A DNA stretch of 64,000 nucleotides from Chaetoderma sp. LZ-2023a (Eukaryota; Mollusca; Caudofoveata; Chaetodermatida; Chaetodermatidae), in NCBI GenBank assembly GCA_034401795.1, contig CM067369.1, positions 134,557,731-134,621,730 on the forward strand, read 5' to 3'. The position numbers and the translations under genes were made by a program. The notes beneath the pieces are model-generated. The model did no database searches. It was not told where the DNA came from and was given only the letters and a program-made list of their open reading frames with translations. Shown piece after piece: positions 36,801 to 48,800 of this stretch (the first letter of the stretch is position 1; the number at the start of each line of letters is the position of its first letter).

Positions 36801-39800
36801 GGGGGTATATAGCATTTGCTTTGTCCGTCCGTTCGTCCGTCTGTCCATCCGCTTGGATAACTATAGCTATTCTGGAGCGACCTTAACCAAACTTGGGTTA
36901 GAGGTTGGGTTTTATGGTCCAAAGAGCCCTATCGATGTTGGCGTCAATCGGTGCAAAGAGCCCTATCGATGTTGGCGTCAATCGGTCAAAGGTCAAGGTC
37001 ACTGTGACAATTAATGCAATTATTTGGCCATTCCGGATGATAACTAGAGTTCTACTGAAGCGATCTCTACCATACTTGGGTAGAAGGACGTGCTCGGTAT
37101 TCCGAAGAGCCCTATAGATTTTAGCGTCAATCGGTCAATGGTCAAGGTCGCTGTGACCCAATTAATGCAATTATTCGGCCATTCCGGATGATAACTAGAG
37201 TTCTACTGAAGGGATCTCTATCATACTTGGGTAGAAGGACCTGCTCGGTATTCTGATGAGCCCTATCGATTTTGGTGTCAATCGATCAAAGGTCAAGGTC
37301 ACAGGGCGGTCACCGTTTCCCAATTAATGCAATTAGTCGGCCATTCCGGATGATAACTAGAGTTTTACTGAAGGGATCTCTACGATACTTGGGTAGGAGG
37401 ACTTGCTCAGTATTCCGAAGAGCCCTATCAATTTTGTCGTCAGTCGGTCAAAGGTCAAGGTCGCAGCGAGGTCACTGTGACCCAATTAATGCGATTATTC
37501 GGTCATTCCGATACTGCGATCCACAATGGGAATGGGGGGGGGGGGCATAGATTTCAGCAATCTTCGATTGTCTTCCTTGTTTTATGTTTAATTTCGTTAA
37601 AATAAAGAACAATGAATCCCATCTCCCTGAATGCTGATGTTAATCAGCGTAATTAGTGAATTAGTTTCTCATTTGTCATGGGTGTACTGTAATTATGAAC
37701 AATTCATGACTTGTTTTAACAATGTTGTTTATATTATATTTTAGGATAGATGCAACAGAGGATGATAATTCTCTTGGTAAGAAATTAATTTGCTATTTAA
37801 ATTCAAAAGCATATGAGCATGTGCAGCTTAAAATATTTGCCTGGTGATTAAGTGAGACAACCTCCATGCAATCTAAATAAATGTCACATTGTCTCTTATC
37901 GTAAGGCACTACATGAATGCCATTTGGTATGCAGTGAATGGTTATACATGTACCAACCATATTCTGATTGCCAAATTATTCCACGTAATACATGGCTGAG
38001 TGGTAGATGGGATGAGAAAGGTGTATTTGTAGGTACAATGTAGATTGATTCGCAATGTTGAAGGTGTTTATCAGCACAACTAGTCGCTCCCCGTGAAAAC
38101 TGAAGGTGCTATATGTACATGTAGCTTTGCACTCTGTCTGTCCCTCCGTCAGTCCATTTGTCTATCACCCCGCTTTCAGTTTTACGAACTTTTTTCATTA
38201 AGCATTAAGATATTGAATTGATTTTTGGTATATGTAGTTGTCTATTAGGTCTACGGTCAGCAATCTTTAGATGCAGCTTTATCACTACATCTACATCAAT
38301 AGTACAATTCATTTATATTATTCTGACCTGTGATCATATGACTTAGTGCAATACAGGTTAAGGTTTATTTTGAGCTCTGCTTTCCGGAACATAACTTTAG
38401 AAAGCATTTGTGAATCAGCATCAAATGTGGTATGCCGATTTCTTGGGACAATGCCTCACTTGGGATTACGTAGCAGCGGAATCCATCCCTATCTGACAGA
38501 GTTACCTCCCCTGAAAAGCTTAGTTTAGTTTCCAATTTTGGTTATATTTTGCGATTAGTTCTGATAAGGCTAAGCTATTAGGCATATGCGTTCTTTATGC
38601 ATAGCTTTATTGCTACATCTTTGTCAATGCTACTATCCATTCATATCATTCTAACCTGTCATTTCCGCATAGGGACTCCGGTTTCCAGAACATTGACTGC
38701 ACTTGGAATTGCATTATATAAGTATAAAAATGTATAATGGTAAAATTAATATTTGCCTTTCTGCAAATATTAGTAATGTCGAATTATGCCTAACAGGCGA
38801 GCTTCAAAAATTTGCCGGAAATTGTCAAATTGCTTTAAAACACTACTCCTCATTAACCGTTTGCCGATTTTAACCAAATCTGCCTGAAAGTACCCTATGG
38901 TGATAGGCTCTAGAAACAGCATTTGGAATTTTGATCCGTCAATTTTTTTGGGTGGAAATCTTAGATTGTTATTAAAAATTTGCCGGAAATTGTCAAATCC
39001 GTACTTCTTAGTATCTTAACGGATTTGGACCTAATGTTGCTGGAAAGATCCTATGGTGATATGCTCTAGAACTTCCATTTAGAATTTTGATACATTAATT
39101 TTGGGGGTGAAAATCTTAGATTTTTATTAAAAATTTGCTGGAAATGGTCAAATTGCTACAAGGCCAATGTTCCAGGTGAGCGTCACAGGCCCTTGGACCT
39201 CTTGTTCTATGTATATAAACTTTTCATATCAGGAAATCTATTCTGTCCACATAGGGTATATTCCTCAACAGATCGTATTCTTCATTACTGATATGTCAAC
39301 TCTTGATGTGTATTTATCTGCTGCCAATTCACTTTTCCCTAAAGTGGGAGGGGGGGGGGGTTGATGGGAATAGGCTGATGGCTCTTGTTATTTATTAGTC
39401 CCCTACAGGTAAACGTCGTCATCCGTAAGGGTAATTTTGGTTAAAGTTTTTAAAAATCATGGGGCGGGGGTGGTTGCTGTGCAAAAATAATTTAATCAGT
39501 GATAATCTTTCTAAACCCATAGGATTCGGGATTATAAGCTTAAGTAATCTTCAAATATTGGTGAATTCGTTATTAAACTGCTGAAAATGGCTTCTCAGAT
39601 GGTCAAATTTTTGGTCCGTTCCTCATTCTCCCCCCCCCCCCCCCCAAAAAAAAATCAAAATCGTTCCGGCGCCCTTATAGTATAGGGAAGCAATATACAT
39701 ACAGCATTAGTTTAACAAATTTTGAAATCAAATTGCTGTATTTTTTAATGGTTTTTGGACTTTTTGTTGAAATTTGTTCATGTATTTTGGATTAAAGTTT

Positions 39801-42800
39801 TAAAATCATAGTCTCTCAGCAATGGTTCATCAGATCTCATTGTAACTATACAGAATTGTTCTATACAATATAGGGAAGCAAAATACACCAAATTAGTTTA
39901 AAAAATATTGGAATCAAATTGCTGTATTTTTGTGGTTTTTGGACATATAATTTTGTCATGTATTTTTGGTTAAGCAAGTTTGAGTTTCTGCTTGTTTCAT
40001 TAATTTTTGCCGGATCTATGGCCCTTTCCGAGAAAATGCATCTTTACCGGTAGGGGACATGTACTGCAGCACAATACAGAATGCTTGTTATATTTTTGTG
40101 TTCCAATAGGACGCCTGATAAATGACAGCACAAACTTTAATTGTCGGCTACAGGTTATCGATTTTCAAGGTCTGAGAGGGTTCTTTGTTGCCTCAAAGGA
40201 CCTTGCAGCGGGCACAGAACTACGCTACAACTATGGAGGTGGGCCGTACCCATGGAGGACTGAGGTTTGTGTTTTTATATAAATAGCATTGAGGTAGCTG
40301 CAAAATATGGAATTGTAATGAAATCATTGCATAAGACTACTACATCTCATACAGTGCCAGATTAACCTGTAGGTTATCTAGGCATTCAGCATTCTACAGG
40401 GTTATACAAATATTATTGCAGAGCTAAGCTTGCATTTAGAATCTTGGTTGACCATTTTTTCAGGTGGCCATCTTGAAATTATTGAAATTCATGCGGAAGT
40501 CATTTAAAACGCTACTACTTAGTGAATGGCCAAATTTCAATGAAACTGCTGACATGATTTTATGGTGGTTGGCTTCATATCTCCCATTCAGAATTATGAT
40601 TCATGAGCTTTACGATGGCCATGTTAGATTTTTTTTACTAATTCTCCTTAACGAATGGTCCGATTTTGAAATGGTTGGCTGGATTGTATGGTGGCAGGCT
40701 TTATGTAAAATTAAATATTCAGGAGTCTGCGTTCTATTAAAACATCAATTTCCTTATTTAAAATTTATTATAACTATTTAAGACGGGGGTCGGTGAATTG
40801 CAATATTAACCAATCATTTGGCAGCAGAGATTGTTGGGTTATACGTACTGGTCATTATTCTAACACATTGTATATATTGGGTGGTGCAAAAAGGTAACAA
40901 AATTCAAAGTTGAATTTCAAGCCTGTAACTTTGCATAATATTACTTCCAGATATTACCCAGAAATATTGCTAATTTCAAGAGGCTGCTTATCATGATCAT
41001 GGTTGTTACAGGGTGAAAAAACAGGAAGTGCATATGGAAAAAAGGAAATGCCTGTGTGAGCGCCTTTTTAGAAGGGACTTTTCATGAGTGGATGTGTCAT
41101 ATAGGTTTTGAGCCTAACTATGAACGGAAAGAGTCATATTCATAACACTTGGCAGACACATAGTGCGCTATTCGAGAAGCTTGTATACCAAAAATTGTAG
41201 CATTTCTTTTCCATTTTCTGGAGCTATAATAACATGTTTGCACTGCATTGCACACTTTGTAGGTGTAAATGGGGAAATGTTAGAAAACGATTGAATATTT
41301 AGAGGGTGGGCCAAAGAAATTTTGTCTACCAATGAAGGGATAAGGCTACAATCCTATAATTTTGCAAACATGTTACATGACTGGTGCTCTTTCCATTCGT
41401 TGTTAGCCTCTACACTTTTTTGACAACCTTCATATGTAAAAACCTTATTTCACCCAGGTATTGCATTTCTCGATTTGTGTTTTTTGTTCACCATGAAGTA
41501 ACCATGATAAATACCCTCTTGAAATTTTCAATATCTCTGGATGATATATAATACTAATAGTATGCAAAGGTGCAGTATCATGCCTTTAAAACTAAGTTGT
41601 TCAACTTTGATTGTTGTGACGTGCCTTTTTGGGCCACCCGATATAATGTTGTTACTGTGACTAATATTTTTCCCAGATTTGATCAGTGTGGAATTTGCAA
41701 ACATTTGAAATACAGCAACATACTGAGTGCTTACTGATAATCGGTCATGATATAGCAAATTTTTGCATGTAAAGCATTTTTACCTCGGCTGACTTCTCAG
41801 TCAGCTGAGCTATAGCGATCACGCTCCGTCCATCGTCTGTGTCGTCAACAATGGCGGCACGTTTCTTTATTTGCAGACAGATTGACACCAAACCTTGCTA
41901 ATATGTTCATATAGGCATCTTTAATCTGTATTTGCGAAAATCGAGTTGATCGGATCGTAAATAACGGAGTTATGAATGGGCCAAAAGGTACATTTTATAT
42001 GTAATAAATAGTGAGTTTCAGGAGGTGAATTAATAGGCAGGTTTTCTATACCGTCAACTGGTTTATTCGCCTGACAAGCTGAAGATAAAACCTTGATTAG
42101 AACATTAAATTTTTTCCTGCCTCTGCTAAATATTTGTTAAGATATGTGTATTGGGTGCTCGTACATCTATACTTTTGAATATTTTGAAATCTAATTGACT
42201 GAAAGCTTGCTGCTTAACACACCAATAACTTTCAGTGAAATTATTTTCTAAATAAACTCCAAACTAGGGATGGGTGATAATGACCTTTAGTAGACGATAA
42301 CGGTATTCAGAAAAATACTGCGGTAACACGGTATATCGTCATTGAATGAGAGTTGTTTGAAAAATTGCCACGAAAACACAACCCTTATGAAAGTCCCGGT
42401 TACTGTCTACATGCGTATTGTTGGTAATAACAATGAAGCCCAGTATAATGGATTAAGTTGATCACAGAATCCATGGGAGAATATGAACAAACCATACATT
42501 TGTGCTGGAATAACTAAAGATCGGGAAGATTTGTGAGGGAGGCTTTAAAATCACAAACATCGCGACGTCAATGACAGGTAGACTTGTATGATGTATGCAT
42601 TGCAAGTCTCGTGATACGTTTCATCTATTTCAAACCTTTAAACTCATGCGTCGGCAGGAGTAATTAAGAGACAATGTTTTGCCTTTTCCACATTGTAGTA
42701 TTTCTAATTAGCGTTCCAATTTAACAAGCTTTATGTTTGTGTAGCCAAGCGAGCACGCTGAAATAACATGCAAACTTAGTTTTATTCAAACGCAATAATC

Positions 42801-45800
42801 TTCTAATGCCGTGCCTCCATGGTTGTTCGCAAACTAGACCGTGGGAATATCCATTACTATGTAGTATTTATCAATGAAAATTTAATGAAACGTAGTATTT
42901 TTTCGCGCCAATTTAATCACGTGACTTGTTACGTTGGAATTTTCTGGAAAGAGCCATGGGTACGCGTTGTTCACGTGAACAATGACGAGTCACTGATTTA
43001 CAAATCGGGTACTCGTAATTAATAGACGCTTTGGAATCGGTTTAGTTTCGATATCTCGTTATATACGTGTGTACTGTACTCCATGGTGTGTACAGGCCAG
43101 TTAGCGCTAGACCGAATATACGACTCCCAACAGCGTTATACGAGTACAGCCTTGGCTTCGGTTAAACTACTCGCAAACATTGTTTGGACTCTGACGCATT
43201 TAGCATGTTCGACAGCCGATTTAAAATTATTGATTATTTTGCACGTCGAACGCAGTGCTATAGGAACTATCTATGTTGAAAATAGCGCACGCCAATGGCA
43301 ACTAGACAATTATAATTAACTATAGTTAGCGAGTCGAACACGGCCTCAGATGACGTAGTCAGGTTGAACGGAATGTTATATTATCGTGACCTAATAACAT
43401 CATGAAAGTAAAGATTTACAATAAGCTATGACATTGATTTCAACCTATTTCGGGAAGCGGGCTATTTAACTCATGTATTTTAACAGTTGATTAGAGAACT
43501 TGCTATACTTCCACCTACGATCATGAACATTGGTTGACCTTATTAACCCATACCATGTCCAAATGACCACGGAAATGAAGGCTACCGTTTATACACTAAT
43601 TTTTTTTATAAGTTATAGAATTGCATTATCGTCATCGACGGTATTGACGGTAATTGGAAAAGAAGACGGTAACGGTATATGATATTGGTCTATCAAGAAT
43701 TTTTTGACAATTATGTCACAGCTATAGCGTGTCACACGTGTTTGAAAAATATGACAACATGACTTTATGCAATCCAGCATGGCATGGGAATTTGTGTCCA
43801 CCTACATGTAACTCTAATTCTTTTTCCAACTTTAACAGCCTGATTATCTTGGTGAGTCATATAAACCTCCAGGTAATTGTTTACATAATTTATCCAGCAG
43901 TTGGTTTAAATTACTTATTCATTTAACATTTATGCTAATGAATTCATGAATTTACAGTTTGCAATTAACTAATTGGTGATAACTGATGGTCATTTTGATG
44001 AAACTGGTTTTGTTAACAAAGTAACAGTTTCTTTCAAAATCTATACTATCTCAGTTATACCATGTGCTTATTCCTCATGTTTGATTTGCCATAATTTTGC
44101 TTTAAGTTTTTTGCTTTTCAGGCCTGCAGAAATTGGTGTAACTAGCTGTTCACTTCATGGTTATGCAAAAAATTCTGGCAGAACTGTTTAGTACACACTG
44201 TTTCTCCTTCATGCTAAACTAAATACGCACCCTTTACTTTCCTTAACTTTTAGCTCACCTGGTCCGAAGGGCCAAGTGAGCTTATGCTATGATGTCCGTT
44301 CGTCCATCGTCCATGGTAAACTTTTTCCCTTAAAGTCTTTGTTGCATACGAAATTAAACTCTACATAAGTGCTAAGATAGGTTAAACTATTGATGTGAGT
44401 CACATAAATATGGTAATTTATGACCATGTTTAAATAGTTATGATGATTTGTTACTTCGAAATAACACTCTGAATCTGCTTTCTGTACATGTATGCATATT
44501 CTTCGGCAATTGTCGGTATCGGTCACCAGTGACGTCATAGTAGTGAGACGAGAGTAGAGGTCGAGCGACTGCCATTCTTTTTGTGTAGTGGAAATCGTGT
44601 TCGCTTGCTCAATTTATTAGCTGTAATGCCGTATTGCGCAACATTTGGCTGCACAAATTCTTTGACAAAAGTTTCGAGAATTACCTTTTTTAGTTTTCCA
44701 AAGATGAGGCTATTAAATAATAGTGGATCCAGCGAGTGAGACAAAGAATTTCACCATGTCAAAATTCAGTAAACGTTGAAATGTCAGTTCATGGGCGTAG
44801 TGAGATTGTGCTGTACCTTTTCAAATTGACTAATAATGCGGCTGTTTATTCAGACCAGACACATAAATACATGGTTTCGTGAAATTAATCAATTTTAAAC
44901 AAATATTAGTATTTTCCTACAAATGGAAAATACGTAGCTTATGTGATTTCACAAATTTCCGTAAACTGTGCTGGCTAATGTGTTTTGCTAATATCCTAAC
45001 CTTTGCGGATGTGGTAATGAAAATTGGTAGGCCTAATTTAGAGACAAATATTCACCAATGTATGCGATCTTATTCGCTAAGAATCGTACATAATGTACAT
45101 GTAATGAAAATGAAACGAATCCGGCAATCATGTCCGCTTTCAAAAATTGTGTGATACATGTAGCGTTGCCAATATCAGTGGGATGCAGCACCTTGAGATG
45201 GTGGTCAGGATGTCAAAAGGTCAATCTTAGTGGAACTTATAACATTATCAAATGGCAGGTCCATGAGGTGAAAGATGAAATCCATTATGAACTTTAAAAT
45301 ATAAAGCAATGCCCTTTGTTATCCAGTAATATCTGCCATTTGCGAGGGTTTTTTTTGTTAAGCACACTAATTTTTGCCAATATAACATCAGTGTAGCACT
45401 GATTTCTTGTTCTGTTTATCAATGGTGTCAATATCTTTTTATTTTGAGCAATTTCTTTTTAATGCGAACACAATTTGCCGTTCATCTCAAGCAAGGTGAG
45501 CATATTGGCCCTTGGGCTATTTATAATAATTTAAGTGGTTGCGAGTTTTCTCCATACATAAAGTTTGTCTGGAGTGAGGTCTACATGTTTGTATACAGGC
45601 TGTCAGACACTGTCTGGGTGAGATCTCTTGTGAGGTCTATGTATACAGTCTGTCTGGTGATTACTAGTGAGGTCTATGTATACAGTCTGTCTGCGTGAGA
45701 TCTCTTGTGAGGTCTATGTATTCAGTCTGTCTAGGTGAGATCTCTAGTGAAGTCTCTGTATACAGTCTGTCTGGTGATTACTAGTGAGGTCTATGTATAC

Positions 45801-48800
45801 AGTCTGTCTAGTGATTACTAGTGAGGTCTATGTGTACAGTCTGTCTGGTGATTACTAGTGAGGTCTATGTATACAGTCTGTCTTGGTGAGATCTCTAGTG
45901 AGGTCTATGTATACAGTCTGTCTAGGTGAGATCTCTAGTGAGGTCTATGTATACAGTCTGTCTAGGTGAGATCTCTAGTGAGGTCTATGTATACAGTCTG
46001 TCTAGGTGAGATCTCTAGTGAGGTCTATGTATACAATCTGTCTAGGTGAGATCTCTAGCGAGGTCTGTGTATACAGTCTGTCTGCGTGAGATATCTAGTG
46101 AGGTCTATGTATACAATCTGTCTAGGTGAGATCTCTAGTGAGGTCTGTGTATACAGTCTGTCTGCGTGAGATATCTAGTGAGGTCTATGTATACAATCTG
46201 TCTAGGTGAGATCTCTAGCGAGGTCTGTGTATACAGTCTGTCTGCGTGAGATATCTAGTGAGGTCTATGTATACAATCTGTCTAGGTGAGATCTCTAGCG
46301 AGGTCTGTGTATACAGTCTGTCTGCATGAGATCTCTAGTGAGGTCTATGTATACAATCTGTCTAGGTGAGATCTCTAGCTAGGTCTGTGTATACAATCTG
46401 TCTAGGTGAGATCTCTAGCGAGGTCTATGTATACAATCTGTCTAGGTGAGATCTCTAGCGAGGCCTGTGTATACAGTCTGTCTGCATGAGATCTCTAGTG
46501 AGGTCTATGTACACAATCTGTCTAGGTGAGATCTCTAGCGAGGTCTGTGTATACAGTCTGTCTGCGTGAGATATCTAGTGAGGTCTATGTACATGTATAC
46601 AGTTTGTCTGTGTGAGGTCTGGTTGGAAGCATATGGTGGAAGGCTCCAGAAGATATTCAGACTTTATCCATCAATTTTTCTAGGAACCATATTGGATCAT
46701 GTTGATTTTTGGGAACTCTCTTAGTAAACCAATCCTCCTACCGTATATGAACCAATTTTAACAAAATTTAATAGGAAACCAAGTTTGCTCAAATGAATCT
46801 GATTGGTTGATTTGACCAGTGATCATTTTAGATTTTCAGAAATTCCAGAATTCCCATGGGAAATGTATGGGTGGATGGATACATTTTGTGTTGGAATTCT
46901 GAGTTTATAGGAAACATATTGGCCATATGGAGATTCAGGAGCCATATAAAATGTATTGCCACTAGCAGACCAGTGCCATTCTTACAAACCCTCGCCCTAC
47001 GGTCATCAGTGTCACGGTCAAGGTCATTTGGAGTCATTTGTGTCAATGTTATTTGGCACCATCAGGGTCAAGGTTATTTGTGGCACAGTTTAGGGTCATT
47101 TAAGGTCATCAGATTCATTCAGGGTCACCAGGGTCAGGATCATTCAATGGTCATGATCAGGCTCAATGTCATTTGGGGCCATTGTGGACCATGTCATTTG
47201 TGGTCAATATCATTCATGGTCATCGGGATGGATGACTTTTGATGGCCATCTTGTTTTCTGGTGACCATCTTGGATTTTTTTTTTAATTTTACATTCTAGG
47301 GCAATATCATCTGAAGCATGTTTTATTTATCTGAACCAAACTAATTAATTGGTCCGATGGCCACCTTTTCTGTAAGCTTTTTTTAAACGACGACTACTCC
47401 TGAACCACTGTCCTGATCTGAACCAGACTTGCCTGGAAGCATGCTAGTTTGATAAGCCTCTAATCTTACATTTCAAACAAAGCCCATTGAACAATTTTGC
47501 CAGTGGCCAATAATTCCACGTGACTGATAACATTTAAGTATAAATGTATGGATTCTGCACAAAGGGCCTGTATTGTTCACCAGACATTACTGGCCACTCA
47601 CAAAATTGACCAACAGGCGTTGTTTGAACAACATGACAAAGTTAGCCAATCAGATTTCTGTATAGAAATTTGGAAGCCTATAAAGATTTTTAAAAGTGCT
47701 GCCTGCCAACTTTGGTTGACATCGGCTTATCGGTTCTTGAGTTGTTAAAAAATTTCCATTCATTTGCTATCGACATTTTTTGACAGGAAAATAATCTAAC
47801 ATGACTGGCGAGCAGTTTATGTGACACTGTTAAAAGTTGCAACTTTGACATCTCAATACACAAAACATCTATATTTTGTGTATTGAGATGTCAAAATTAC
47901 AACTTTTAACAGTGTCACATAAACGTAATGTCAGGTGAGCGATACAGGCCCTTTGGGCCTCTTGTTGTAAAATGTAGAATCCATATATTTATATCTTATC
48001 TATCTTTTATATGGTTCCACTTCTATTACAGACTGCGAAGAAGGTGGTCCAAAAGAGCATACTAACGAGGTCATGGAGGTAGATGATACAGAACATCATC
48101 CAAAAATCTGCGATAGTGATAGTGATTCAATAGCCGATATTGGCCAGTCAATAGCGTCAGATCTTCCTACATTGGAATCCGTCAGTGTGCCTTCAAGTGA
48201 TTCAATAGCCAATGTTGGCCAGTCAATAGCGTCACATCTTCCTACATTGGAATCCGTCAGTGTGCCTTGCCCCCCAAGTGATTCAATAGCCGATATTGGC
48301 CAGTCAATAGCGTCACATATTCCTACATTGGAATCCGTCGGTGTGCCTTCAAGCGATTCAATAGCCGATGTTGGCCAGTCAGTAGCGTCACATCTTCTTA
48401 CATTGGAATCCGTCAGTGTGCCTATAAGTGATTCAATAGCCGATATTGGCCAGTCAATAGCGTCACATATTCCCACATTGGAATCCATCAATGTGCCTTC
48501 AAGCGATTCAATAGCCGATGTTGGCCAGTCAATAGTGTCACATCTTCCTACATTGGAATCCGTCAGTGTGCCTTCAAGTGATTCAATAGCCGATATTGGC
48601 CAGTCAATAGCGTCACATCTTCCTACATTGGAATCCGTCAGTGTGCCTTCAACGAGTAAGAATGATCGAATCACAGATGGTCCAAAGGAGCATACTAACG
48701 AGGTAATGGAGGTAGATGATACAGAACATCATCCAGAATTTTGCGATAGTGATAGTGGTTCAATAGCCGATATTGGCCGGTTAATAGCGTCACATCTTCT

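Noticed and set aside
42819-43319. Small plus-strand ORFs as host exons
   Set aside because: No recognised domain and no splice-compatible frame; they lie in hAT-like or unique intron sequence.
44123-44190. A possible extra exon after tttttgcttttcag
   Set aside because: It reaches a stop and has no donor in the needed phase; the 13-nt exon at 43839 fits better.
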